Of a stretch of DNA of 42,600 bases, positions 8,807 through 16,487 are shown in pieces. Numbering within the stretch: the stretch's first letter is position 1; each line of letters opens with the position of its first letter. A program made the translations under genes and the position numbers. The stretch lies in contig JAGVYF010000004.1 in NCBI GenBank assembly GCA_018303425.1, positions 1 to 42,600 on the forward strand. The letters are read 5' to 3'. Below the pieces are notes generated by a model, which was not told the DNA's origin, ran no database searches, and was given only the letters and a program-made list of their open reading frames with translations. This DNA comes from Candidatus Woesearchaeota archaeon. GTDB taxonomy: Archaea; Nanobdellota; Nanobdellia; Woesearchaeales; JAGVYF01.

Positions 8807-9493
8807 ATGAATTTTATTAAAAAAATATTTAGCGGTAATCAAGATGAGTCAGTACATTCACAGTTTGTGAGATTTAGTGTTGGCGATTATTATCCAAGAG
8901 CAGTTTTAAGCATTAAAAATGGCAAGATTGTTAAAATTAAGTCTGGCTTTGAATATGGCAACGATTTTATAAAATTCATTATCGAAAATGCTACAGGAAA
9001 GGTAAAAGTCAATGGTAAAATTTATTCTAAGAAAGATTTTACTTCGGAATTAATAGACTGCAAAGAAAAGAAAAAAGGTTTTTACATAGGCATTATAAAT
9101 CGTGAAATGTCTATTGACGATCTTAATCAACTTTATAAGCAGACCAATAAGGAAAGTTATTTACTTTTGAGCGTAAAGGGCGAAGGGTTTGATTTGAAGA
9201 TTAACCAAATTCCCCATAATCCGCGAGGTTCATATAAAGCAAATTTTTGTAATTTGCATCTTTCAAATCATCTTGCAGATAAAGCCATTAAAGAATTCGC
9301 ATTTGACATCAAGAATGATTTTAAGCAATTATTGTCATGCCATAGATTTTTAATTGAGGATATTAAAGTGCCTAAAGAGTTTGAAAGTGATTTATTAAAT
9401 GCCAGGCTAATGGCCAAACGCACCGGTAAAATCATTCGTGAACTCGAATTTGATGGCACAAAAGAAAAAACGGAAGCAAAACTTAATGCATAA
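8807..9493 (+). CDS. Conserved-looking hypothetical protein, cytosolic
   Basis: 228 residues, no membrane helix or signal peptide, mixed alpha/beta composition with a C-terminal charged helix. The N-terminal third has strand-rich repeats (VRFSVGDYYPRAVLSIKNG). No catalytic motif that I can name. It starts on the base after the stop of the two-helix membrane protein, so it belongs to the same transcription unit as the PLP enzyme. Frame integrity, length and gene-like codon use support it being real. Confidence 0.6.
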   Translation: MNFIKKIFSGNQDESVHSQFVRFSVGDYYPRAVLSIKNGKIVKIKSGFEYGNDFIKFIIENATGKVKVNGKIYSKKDFTSELIDCKEKKKGFYIGIINREMSIDDLNQLYKQTNKESYLLLSVKGEGFDLKINQIPHNPRGSYKANFCNLHLSNHLADKAIKEFAFDIKNDFKQLLSCHRFLIEDIKVPKEFESDLLNARLMAKRTGKIIRELEFDGTKEKTEAKLNA

Positions 9494-9508
9494 TAATCCT
9501 GAACATAG

Positions 9509-9655
9509 TACGTAAAAAGTCCGGTGTAAAAAAGTTGGCTTCACTTCCGGGGAGGCTACTCATTTTCTCAATTATACAAACTTAGCTTGTCTTTTAATGT
9601 AGATTAAAAGTCGGGCCAAAGCTAACTTTTGATAAGCAGGCTTTCTATTTACGAG
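9509..9655. ncRNA. Candidate structured RNA upstream of the cold-shock gene
   Basis: Nested pairing found by eye: outer stem CGTAAA (9511-9516) with TTTACG (9648-9653), extended by AAG (9517-9519) with CTT (9641-9643); a 10-bp stem AAGTTGGCTT (9532-9541) with AAGCTAACTT (9619-9628), with one G-U; and a perfect hairpin CTTTTAAT/ATTAAAAG with a GTAG loop (9591-9610). The octamer GAACATAG flanks the structure on both sides (9501-9508 region and about 9655-9662). Strand is undecided because stems are symmetric and TATA-like boxes exist on both sides. It does not match the tRNA, SRP RNA or RNase P consensus features I know. Confidence 0.4.
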
Positions 9656-9664
9656 AACATAGGA

Positions 9665-9716
9665 ACATTTAAAAAGAGGGAATGATTGCTATAAAATATT
9701 AGTATCGGAGGAATTT
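9665..9716 (+). promoter_or_regulatory. Promoter and strong ribosome-binding site of the cold-shock gene
   Basis: A TATA-like ACATTTAAAAAG (9665-9676) would start transcription near 9699, giving a 20-nt leader holding GGAGG (9707-9711), 9 nt before the ATG. A second box, CTATAAAATATT (9689-9700), would give a leaderless message. The good Shine-Dalgarno favours the first. Confidence 0.5.
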
Positions 9717-9720
9717 TAAA

Positions 9721-10053
9721 ATGGAAGGAACAGTAAAATGGTTCAATAGAAAAAAAGGATACGGTTTCATAGCCGGCGGAGATGGCAAAGAATATTTTGT
9801 CCACCAATCAGGCTTATCACAAGGAAGATTTTTACGCGATAATGACCGTGTATCTTTTGATTCTGAACAAGGAGAACGCGGACCAATTGCAAAAAATGTA
9901 GTTTTACTTCAAAAGGGCAGCGACTTAAACGGTTCTGAAGAAGGACAAGAAGATAGCCAATCAGAAGAATTTGTTGAAGAAAGCGCTGAAGAATCTGAAA
10001 ATGACGAAGAGTCAGATGAAGATTTTGAAGATGAAGATTCAAGTGAAGAATAA
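9721..10053 (+). CDS. Cold-shock domain protein with acidic C-terminal tail
   Basis: 110 residues. Residues 1-66 are a CspA-type OB fold: GTVKWFNRKKGYGFI with RNP1 KGYGFI (12-17) and RNP2 YFVHQS (25-30). It binds single-stranded RNA/DNA, typically as an RNA chaperone. Bacterial Csps end near residue 68; here some 43 residues follow, almost only Glu, Asp and Ser, with no hydrophobic core, so a disordered acidic tail. Own promoter with strong RBS, and followed by a terminator-like hairpin, so monocistronic. Csp genes are patchy in archaea and are usually taken as acquired from bacteria; that origin is inference here. Confidence 0.93.
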   Translation: MEGTVKWFNRKKGYGFIAGGDGKEYFVHQSGLSQGRFLRDNDRVSFDSEQGERGPIAKNVVLLQKGSDLNGSEEGQEDSQSEEFVEESAEESENDEESDEDFEDEDSSEE

Positions 10054-10103
10054 GTTTTAATTATCAATTAAAACTATTCTTAACACTTTTTTATTTTTAT
10101 TTG
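10053..10103. terminator. Hairpin plus T-run between convergent genes
   Basis: A perfect 10-bp stem, AGTTTTAATT (10053-10062) with AATTAAAACT (10066-10075) and a 3-nt loop, is followed by a T-rich stretch (about 10087-10103). It begins on the last base of the csp stop codon and lies between csp and the convergent LEA14-like gene, so it may serve both. Confidence 0.6.
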
Positions 10104-10117
10104 ATTCTAATCAAAAC

Positions 10118-10576
10118 TTATTCAGAAAATGGGGTGTCAAAGTAAGTTACTTTAAAATTTGCAAGTTTAACATTACCGATTAAATATTCACCAGTTATAG
10201 TTTTAAACAGTTGCTCTGCAATTTCTTGAGTTAATTCCCATTTAATTTCATTAGTAAAAGGATATTTAGTAGTGGACTTGGCAGGTATAACTCCACCTAT
10301 GACATAGCCCGTCATAATTTTTTGGTTATTTTTTCCATATAAAACATCATAACTGATATGGTTTACTTTAACAGGAGTAAGCCCATTATTTTCAAGTTCA
10401 ATGTTTCCCGTTAATTTAAAACTACTAGAGGTAATTTCATTGGCGTCTATTAACTGAATTTTTGCTAATTTTATTTGGCTAAGTGAATACACATAAAAAA
10501 CACCAACTATTAATAAAAACAATGCTGCTATTGTAAGTATTTTTTTACTCTGCTTTAATATAGCTTTTTTTACCAC
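10118..10576 (-). CDS. LEA14-like (LEA type 2 / WHy) protein with membrane anchor
   Basis: 152 residues. A basic N-terminus and one hydrophobic helix (about 13-31) anchor it; residues about 35-150 form a single LEA_2 beta-sandwich, recognisable from SFKLTGNIELENNGLTPVKV, the central V..Y.V.Y strand, the IPAKSTTKYPF segment and the final FKVTYFDTPF. LEA14-like domains are common in archaea and linked to desiccation or stress, without a known enzymatic activity. It would sit outside the membrane. The start is GTG at 10576; a TATA box (GTTTAAATAG, about 10598-10607 on the minus strand) about 26 nt upstream implies a leaderless message. Confidence 0.8.
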   Translation of the reverse strand: MVKKAILKQSKKILTIAALFLLIVGVFYVYSLSQIKLAKIQLIDANEITSSSFKLTGNIELENNGLTPVKVNHISYDVLYGKNNQKIMTGYVIGGVIPAKSTTKYPFTNEIKWELTQEIAEQLFKTITGEYLIGNVKLANFKVTYFDTPFSE

Positions 10577-11044
10577 TTAAATAATTTAGGGTTTATTCTA
10601 TTTAAACTTTGTCAGTATTAGAAGATTAAATCCAAACCCTATTTTAAATATTTGTCAAAATCTGCAGGGAGACTACCCGCCAATATACAAGAAATAGCAA
10701 AGTTATTTCTGTGCCCAGAATCAAAGATTCTTGGGACAAGCGGAATTTCTATGTTTAAAATAAGCGAGCAAAAAATAAACTAAAACACATTTAGGATATA
10801 GAGAATTTAAGTGCAGAGGCTTGAAATCATGTAAGAATGAAGTAAATTTGATGTCAACTGCTTATAATTTGAAGAAAATTCATAACAAGATTTTAAATAT
10901 TAATAATAATTTAGACAAAACTATTAAAAAATCATTATTTTTATTAAATTCTCATTTCTGTATTTTGGAATTATGAGACAACTTACACTGGACACTGGAC
11001 ATTTATGCGTGAAACTTATAAATGGCAAGTTTATCTATTAAGCT
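10577..11044. other. Intergenic region with inverted repeat, RNA candidate and hef promoter
   Basis: No coding frame. Contents: the LEA14-gene TATA box; an inverted repeat AGGGTTT (10588-10594) / AAACCCT (10634-10640); a structured RNA candidate (10660-10818, separate entry); an AT-rich stretch (about 10860-10975); a small tandem ACTGGAC repeat (about 10987-11000); and the hef promoter with a TATA box at about 11014-11022. Confidence 0.5.
10660..10818 (+). ncRNA. Candidate multi-hairpin RNA upstream of hef
   Basis: By-eye pairing: closing stem TCTGC (about 10661-10665) with GCAGA (about 10813-10817); GGG-AGACTA-CCC (about 10667-10678); AGAAATA/TATTTCT (10690-10710, 7-nt loop); and CCCAGAATC/GATTCTTGGG (10714-10735, one bulge, AAA loop). 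A TATA-like ATTTTAAATA (10641-10650) would start a plus-strand transcript near 10670. Nothing in it matches an RNA family I know. Confidence 0.35.
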
Positions 11045-11052
11045 ATGCTTAA
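11014..11052 (+). promoter_or_regulatory. hef promoter and start-codon inverted repeat
   Basis: CTTATAAATG (about 11015-11024) is some 27 nt before the ATG at 11045, so hef is probably leaderless. TTAAGC (11038-11043) and GCTTAA (11047-11052) form a 6-bp inverted repeat with a TAT spacer that contains the first two bases of the start codon. Confidence 0.55.
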
Positions 11053-13240
11053 AAATTTTAATCCAAGACTCTATCAGCAGACAATTCTTCATACTGCGGT
11101 GAATTATAATACATTAGTTGTTTTACCGACAGGGATGGGTAAAACAGGTGTGGCTGTGATGTTAGCTGCTCAAAGACTAAAACAATACCCTAATTCAAAA
11201 ATTTTAGTTTTAGCGCCTACAAAACCTTTGGTTGAACAAATTAAATCTTTTTTTCAAGATCACATTGAAACAACTGTAATAATGTTTACTGGCCAAATTA
11301 AGAGTGAAAAGAGAGCAGAACTTTGGAAATCCAATAACATTATTATCTCTACGCCCCAAGGTCTTGAAAATGATATCATTAATCAAAAAATTGATTTAAA
11401 AGATATTTCTCTGTTGATAGTTGATGAGGCCCACAGGGCCATTGGGGATTATAGCTATGTATGGATAGCTAAACAATACCATCAAAAAGCGCTTTTTCCC
11501 AGAATATTGGCATTAACTGCATCCCCGGGGTCAGACATAGAAAAAATAACTGAAATAACTCAAAATTTATTTGTTGAAGAGGTTGAAGTAAGGACAAGCG
11601 AAGATCCTGATGTTAAACCATATATACAGCATGTAAATATAAAATGGATAGATGTGCAATTACCTGAATCATTTAAAGAAATCAAAAAATTTTTGGATGA
11701 TTCGTTAAAATCAAAATTAGAAGAAATAAAAAAGAACGGTTTTCTTTCACAATTACAGGTCATTCAACCTTCAAAAATTGAAATCTTAAAATTGCAGGGA
11801 ATGTTGCACGGTTACGCATCCAGCGGAGAAAAAAGTTTTGAAATTCTGAAATCTATGTCATTGGCAGCAGAGGCAATGAAGATATTCCATGCACTTGAAT
11901 TAATACAGTCCCAAGGTGTTGAATCATTGCATCAATATATGGATGCTCTAGAGAAACAAGCGCTGACATCCAGTGTTAAAGCTGTGCAAAATTTAGTTAA
12001 GGATTTAAATTTTAGGTCTGCCTTGATTAAAACTAAAGTTTTGAAAGATATGAACATTGTACACCCAAAAATGGACATTTTAAGAGCCATGATAGAAAAA
12101 GAGATTGAAGAAGATATTAATAAAAAAATAATAATATTTAGCCAGTATCGTGATACTGTTACAGTAATCACGGAACATCTAAAACAAATACCTAATGTTA
12201 AGCCTGAAATATTTGTAGGACAAGCAAAAAGAAAAGGCAAAGGGTTAAGTCAGAAACAACAGTTAGAGCTGCTGCAAAAATTTAAAGATAATAGTTTTAA
12301 TGTTCTTGTCTCAAGTTCAGTTGGTGAAGAAGGCCTTGACATCCCTGCGGTAGATTTAGTTGTGTTTTATGAGCCAGTTCCTAGCGCAATTCGCCATATT
12401 CAAAGAAGGGGCAGAACCGGAAGATTAGAAAAAGGCAGAGTAGTCGTGTTATGCGCAAAAGGCACAATTGATGAAGGTTATAGATGGTCTGCGCATCACA
12501 AAGAAAAACGCATGCACCGTATTTTGCAAGACTTTAAAACTAAATTTAAACCCACTAAGCACGTAATAAAATCACAAGAATTAATACCGGAATCTAAATT
12601 AAAAATATTTTGCGATCATAGAGAAAAGGGCAACCTTGTCATTAAAGAATTAATTGAACAGGGGATAAATATTAAACTTGAACAATTAAAAGTAGGAGAT
12701 TATATAGTTTCAACGAGGGTTGGCATTGAATATAAAAAAGTTGAAGACTTCGTGAACTCCATTCTTGACGGAAGATTGCTCGAACAAGCTAAACAATTAA
12801 AAATTAATTATGAAAGGCCGTTATTTATTATCGAGGGTGAACAAGATTTATACAGCGTCAGAAATATTCATCCAAACGCAATCCGGGGCATGTTATCCAC
12901 TATTGCAATTTCTTATGGGATTCCTGTCATAAGGACAAAAAATTATAAAGATACTGCTTCAATGATGCAGGTGATTGCCAAACGTGAACAGGAAGAAACT
13001 AATTCAATTTTTATGCCACACGGAAGCAACAAACCCAAGACCTTAAAAGAACAGCAAGAATATTTAGTCTCTGCATTGCCCGGAGTTGGCGCCAATTTGT
13101 GTCAACCATTATTATTTAGTTTTGGTTCGATTAAAAAAATAATTAATGCAAGCGCTGAAGATCTTATGAGGATTGATAAAATTGGAGAAAAGAAAGCCAA
13201 CGATATCAAAAAATTAATAGATTTGGAGTATGGGATTTAG
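11045..13240 (+). CDS. hef: Hef helicase-nuclease (XPF/FANCM family)
   Basis: 731 residues, the full length of archaeal Hef. Helicase: Walker A PTGMGKT (28-34), DEAH box (127-130), TAS motif III (158-160), motif VI QRRGRTGR (453-460). The insert between the two RecA lobes (about 200-345) is the helical thumb-like domain. XPF nuclease: DHRE (524-527), GDY (551-553) and EYKKVED (562-568). Tandem HhH repeats (about 675-728: ALPGVG, IDKIGEKKA) bind DNA. It remodels and cleaves branched DNA at stalled forks. The canonical ERKxxxD nuclease motif reads EYKxxxD, but the acidic residues and Lys are kept. Its 3' end overlaps the convergent DUF333 gene by 4 nt. Confidence 0.96.
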   Translation: MLKNFNPRLYQQTILHTAVNYNTLVVLPTGMGKTGVAVMLAAQRLKQYPNSKILVLAPTKPLVEQIKSFFQDHIETTVIMFTGQIKSEKRAELWKSNNIIISTPQGLENDIINQKIDLKDISLLIVDEAHRAIGDYSYVWIAKQYHQKALFPRILALTASPGSDIEKITEITQNLFVEEVEVRTSEDPDVKPYIQHVNIKWIDVQLPESFKEIKKFLDDSLKSKLEEIKKNGFLSQLQVIQPSKIEILKLQGMLHGYASSGEKSFEILKSMSLAAEAMKIFHALELIQSQGVESLHQYMDALEKQALTSSVKAVQNLVKDLNFRSALIKTKVLKDMNIVHPKMDILRAMIEKEIEEDINKKIIIFSQYRDTVTVITEHLKQIPNVKPEIFVGQAKRKGKGLSQKQQLELLQKFKDNSFNVLVSSSVGEEGLDIPAVDLVVFYEPVPSAIRHIQRRGRTGRLEKGRVVVLCAKGTIDEGYRWSAHHKEKRMHRILQDFKTKFKPTKHVIKSQELIPESKLKIFCDHREKGNLVIKELIEQGINIKLEQLKVGDYIVSTRVGIEYKKVEDFVNSILDGRLLEQAKQLKINYERPLFIIEGEQDLYSVRNIHPNAIRGMLSTIAISYGIPVIRTKNYKDTASMMQVIAKREQEETNSIFMPHGSNKPKTLKEQQEYLVSALPGVGANLCQPLLFSFGSIKKIINASAEDLMRIDKIGEKKANDIKKLIDLEYGI

Positions 13241-13668
13241 AGATATTTTCTGAATATTTTGTAAATGATATAACTCACAATAATCAATTCCAAAAACCAA
13301 TAGAATGGTTCATATTTAACATCTAACCAAAAACGTTGAGAAAAACTTAGACATTTTGATTGTCCCCCAATCAATACGGAATGATAGGGTTTTCCCTCGC
13401 AACACGTTTCAAATGAAGCAAATATCTCTTCACCTTTTTTAACACAATCTAATTTGATAATTTTATCAGTTCTACACATTTTATTATAAAAGTCCCATGC
13501 TTCGCATTTATATCCGTCATCTAATACGCAATATGCTATCCTATCCCCGTTTGGATAAGAAAACTGATATCCTTGTTTTATGCAGAATGCTCTTATTGGA
13601 TCCATTGCCCCATTTACTGCCACTGCTAATGTCATAATTAAAATTATCCAGATTAACGCTTTGCTCAT
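13237..13668 (-). CDS. DUF333-domain membrane protein
   Basis: 143 residues from the chosen ATG at 13668. An upstream in-frame start at 13743 is rejected because the TATA box TTATATAAAAG (about 13690-13700 on the minus strand) lies about 27 nt before 13668 and the protein then begins with a proper signal segment (MSKALIWIILIMTLAVAV). Next comes a DUF333 domain (about 22-68: DPIRAFC..., YCVLDDGYKCEAWDFY, MC), a second four-Cys segment (about 75-108), and a C-terminal membrane helix (about 120-137). Placed outside the membrane, probably disulfide-bonded. DUF333 is found in small secreted proteins once called putative hemolysins; function unknown. Confidence 0.75.
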   Translation of the reverse strand: MSKALIWIILIMTLAVAVNGAMDPIRAFCIKQGYQFSYPNGDRIAYCVLDDGYKCEAWDFYNKMCRTDKIIKLDCVKKGEEIFASFETCCEGKPYHSVLIGGQSKCLSFSQRFWLDVKYEPFYWFLELIIVSYIIYKIFRKYL

Positions 13669-13688
13669 ATTAAAACGATGGTTCCTGA

Positions 13689-13731
13689 CTTTTATATAAC
13701 TTACTTTTCTAATACGAAAATCTATAAATAT
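13689..13731. promoter_or_regulatory. Divergent promoters of the DUF333 and primase genes
   Basis: Two TATA boxes about 30 bp apart: TTTATATAAC (13691-13700), read on the minus strand for the DUF333 gene, and TCTATAAATA (13721-13730) for the primase. Each is 26-29 nt from its start codon, so both messages look leaderless. Confidence 0.6.
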
Positions 13732-13754
13732 CAAATCAACCAAATAGTATTATA

Positions 13755-15143
13755 ATGATTAATATCTCACAAGCATTGTTATATTATAAACGGTTAGATG
13801 TCCAAAAAGCTTTAGTCAGCCATGCAGAGGATAAAGAGATTTCCGGATGTTTTAACATGCAGGGTTTTTCTAAAAGGCCCGATATATTTGAATATAGCGG
13901 TGATGTGCTTGAAATGGTTAAGAGAGGAGCTACTTCTTTTCATTGTTCAGAAGAATTATGGAACAATCCTTTAAATCTTTCATCAAACTTAACACGAAAA
14001 CAGTTAGACAATTTAAGGAAAGGGTGGGACTTAATACTGGATATTGATTGTAAAGAATTAGAATTTTCAAAAATAGCAACACATTATCTTATGGAAGCAT
14101 TAAAATACCAGGGGATAGAATCGGTGTATGTTAAATTTTCAGGCAATCATGGTTTTCATATCGGGGTGCCTTTTGAAGCTTTCCCAAAAAAAGTTCATGA
14201 TAATGATACAAAAGAATTATTCCCGGAAGCCCCGCGCAGAATTGCCGCATATCTCCAATTTTTAATTGAGCCTCATCTGAGAAAAGCGCTACTAGCTAAG
14301 TACACAAAAGAAGAAATTTCAAAACTGGCAAATAAACCCATTGAGGATATTATGGTTGAAGGATTATTACAGCCATTTACATTTCTGGATATTGATACTG
14401 TATTAATATCCAGTAGGCACATGTATCGGATGCCTTATTCATTTAATGAAAAATCTGGACTTGTCTCAATTCCTATTGCGGAAGATTCTATCTTATCATT
14501 TACAAAAATGCAGGCGTTGCCCCAAAATGTAAAGGTTACAAATATTCCGTTTATTGAGCGGAATGTTAAGCCAAATCAGGCAACGAAATTGTTTATACAG
14601 GCTTTCGATTATAACCCCAATCTTAAACATGAAGAAAAATCTCTAAAATGGAAATTTGATTTTGAGGAATTACAAGAAACCATACCTGAACTTTTTTTTC
14701 CGCCATGCATACAAACGATTTTAGCGGGCCTAGAAGACGGGAAAAAAAGGTCAATGTTTGTCCTGATTAATTTTTTATCTAATGTTGGATGGAATAAAAC
14801 GCAAGTTGAAGAAAGAATTAAACTTTGGAATCAATCCAATCCTGAACCGCTTAAAGAAGCATATCTTAAAGGCCAATTCAAGTTTAAAAATAAAGTTTTA
14901 CCTCCCAATTGTGATAATAATGCTTATTACAAAGATATGAATATTTGCAAATCAGATAATCTTTGCCTCAAAATTAAAAACCCTGTTAATTATTCTAAAA
15001 GAAAATCTTTCATGCAATCAAATAAAACAGATTCTAAACCTGGGCGTGTTAAGCTTACCGAAGAACAAAAAAAAATGAGACGAGAATACCGCCAAAAAAT
15101 CGAACAAGAAAAAACCAATAATATCGACCGCAAAGGACAATGA
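13755..15143 (+). CDS. priSL: One-chain DNA primase: catalytic PriS domain fused to PriL Fe-S domain
   Basis: 462 residues. The AEP catalytic domain (about 30-245) carries LILDIDCKE with Asp96 and Asp98, SGNHGFH (129-135), a third acidic site LDID (211-214), and RMPYSFNEKSGL (225-236), equivalent to RlPgSLh-kTGL of PriS. The usual zinc-binding stem is missing. Residues about 310-412 match the PriL C-terminal domain: FPPCI (Cys318), a helical RxxxxxLINFL block, PPNC (Cys386), ICKSDNLC (Cys398, Cys404) and KNPVNY, the four cysteines that hold the 4Fe-4S cluster. A basic tail (about 413-462) follows. The N-terminal PriL scaffold is absent. Nanoarchaeum equitans has a comparable fused primase. 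Makes RNA/DNA primers for replication. Confidence 0.92.
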   Translation: MINISQALLYYKRLDVQKALVSHAEDKEISGCFNMQGFSKRPDIFEYSGDVLEMVKRGATSFHCSEELWNNPLNLSSNLTRKQLDNLRKGWDLILDIDCKELEFSKIATHYLMEALKYQGIESVYVKFSGNHGFHIGVPFEAFPKKVHDNDTKELFPEAPRRIAAYLQFLIEPHLRKALLAKYTKEEISKLANKPIEDIMVEGLLQPFTFLDIDTVLISSRHMYRMPYSFNEKSGLVSIPIAEDSILSFTKMQALPQNVKVTNIPFIERNVKPNQATKLFIQAFDYNPNLKHEEKSLKWKFDFEELQETIPELFFPPCIQTILAGLEDGKKRSMFVLINFLSNVGWNKTQVEERIKLWNQSNPEPLKEAYLKGQFKFKNKVLPPNCDNNAYYKDMNICKSDNLCLKIKNPVNYSKRKSFMQSNKTDSKPGRVKLTEEQKKMRREYRQKIEQEKTNNIDRKGQ

Positions 15144-15323
15144 TATTCTCAAAAGCTCGCTGACACCATCAGTCACAGACCATTTGCTTTCCCGCTCACA
15201 CCTCTGTAAATCTTTCGTACCGGGTTAATACATTATTATAAGTATTGACGTACAAGCAGAGGAAATAATACAAATTTATTGATTAAAACTTCAAAATATC
15301 AAAGCATTACCAAATACCGATAG
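15144..15323. other. Intergenic stretch without a recognised gene
   Basis: About 180 nt between the primase and the uL3 promoter. Less AT-rich than other gaps at its start (15160-15220), with a weak hairpin TGAC/GTCA near 15163-15177 and AATAC/GTATT near 15228-15247. No tRNA, no ORF with an RBS and no clear box C/D pair seen on either strand. Confidence 0.4.
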
Positions 15324-15473
15324 CTTTATAAATGCACATCAAAATCTAGTATTAAATGTCTTAGAATCGGATATCTAAAGACATACAATCGGCCTGGAGA
15401 GAAATGCTCTATCAGTACCTAAACCATAGGGGCTTTCTTCTAAAAACGGTTGAAAAAGGATGCATAAACTAAA
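15324..15473 (+). promoter_or_regulatory. Promoter and structured 5' leader of the uL3 ribosomal operon
   Basis: TATA box CTTTATAAAT (15324-15333) places the start site at about 15355. The leader opens at once with a hairpin: ATGTCTTAGA (15356-15365) paired to TCTAAAGACAT (15374-15384) with one bulged A. A second hairpin pairs CTGG-AGAG (15394-15401) with CTCT-A-TCAG (15407-15415). AACC and GGTT farther down (about 15423 and 15448) can pair. The total leader is about 118 nt, in contrast to the leaderless genes elsewhere in the window; autogenous control by a ribosomal protein is plausible. Confidence 0.55.
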
Positions 15474-16451
15474 ATGCCTAACACAAGAAAACCAAGATGC
15501 GGAAGTTTACAATTTTTACCTAAAAAGAGAGCTAAAAAAGCTTATGCTAGAGTTCATTCTTGGACAACTTCCAAAGAAGCATTACCTCTTGCTTTTGCAG
15601 GCTATAAAGCAGGCATGACACATATTATTTTTGTGGATAAACGCAACAATCGGCTTATCAAAAATGAAAAAAGAATGTGGCCTGTTACAGTTATTGAATG
15701 CCCGCCTATGACAATTCACTCAGCTCGTTTCTACAAAAAATCTCCCTATGGAAAAAAATTAATTACAGAAGTTTTAAACTCAAAACCTAAAAAGCATTTA
15801 AAGAGAAAATTAGTTATTCCAAAAACCCTTAAAACTAAATTTGAAGACATTACTGATTTTGATGAAATTACAGTTGTTGTGCATACTAATCCTGATTTGA
15901 CAGGCATAGGCAAAAAGAAACCCGAAATTTTTGAAGTAGGTTTAGGGGGCTCTAAAGAGAATAAATTTAATTATGTAAAAGAAAATTTAGGCAAAGATCT
16001 GAATGTCAAAGATATTTTAAAAGAGGGTATGTTAACGGATATTCATGCAATAACTGCCGGTAAAGGTTATCAAGGTCCTGTAAAAAGGTTTGGAATTTCA
16101 TTAAAAAGCCACAAATCTGAAAAAGCTAGAAGAGCTGCAGTTCAAGGTCCCGAAGGTTATGCTAAAGTATTATTTACTATTCCAAAAGGGGGTAAAATGG
16201 GTTTCCATCAAAGAACTGATTATAATAAATTAATTTTAAAGATTAATGAGAAAGTTGACATGATCAATCCAAATGGGGGATTTGTAAGATACGGTGAATT
16301 AAAAAACCCATACCTTTTAATTAAAGGTTCAATTCCATGCCCTAGTAAAAGATTAGCGATATTGACTCGGGCTATTCGACCAAATAAAAAAATTTCAGCT
16401 GATGGTGTAAATATTACTTATATCAGCAAAGAATCAAAGCAAGGAAGATAA
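15474..16451 (+). CDS. rpl3: Ribosomal protein uL3
   Basis: 325 residues, normal archaeal length. Begins with the family signature KPRCGSLQFLPKKRA and has GYKAGMTH, then ITAGKGYQGPVKRFGI and HKSEKARR in the finger loop that reaches the peptidyl transferase centre. An assembly-initiating 50S protein. First gene of the operon; no strong Shine-Dalgarno, the nearest purine run being AAAAAGG (15451-15457). Confidence 0.98.
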   Translation: MPNTRKPRCGSLQFLPKKRAKKAYARVHSWTTSKEALPLAFAGYKAGMTHIIFVDKRNNRLIKNEKRMWPVTVIECPPMTIHSARFYKKSPYGKKLITEVLNSKPKKHLKRKLVIPKTLKTKFEDITDFDEITVVVHTNPDLTGIGKKKPEIFEVGLGGSKENKFNYVKENLGKDLNVKDILKEGMLTDIHAITAGKGYQGPVKRFGISLKSHKSEKARRAAVQGPEGYAKVLFTIPKGGKMGFHQRTDYNKLILKINEKVDMINPNGGFVRYGELKNPYLLIKGSIPCPSKRLAILTRAIRPNKKISADGVNITYISKESKQGR

Positions 16452-16487
16452 AAATTTCAAAATATAAACATCAGAGATTTCAATAAG

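Noticed and set aside
9509-9655. SRP RNA on the minus strand, because of CCCCGGAAG followed by AAGCC
   Set aside because: The conserved GCAG side and the symmetric loop of helix 8 are missing.
10987-11000. Tandem ACTGGAC repeat as a CRISPR-like or regulatory array
   Set aside because: Only two short copies without spacers; likely chance. No CRISPR array was seen anywhere in the window.
13669-13743. Upstream 25 residues of the DUF333 protein
   Set aside because: The segment contains the TATA box; the internal ATG gives a proper signal segment and correct promoter spacing.
15144-15240. Box C/D sRNA between the primase and uL3
   Set aside because: CTGATGG and CTGAC occur, but no correctly placed C and D boxes with a terminal stem could be drawn on either strand.
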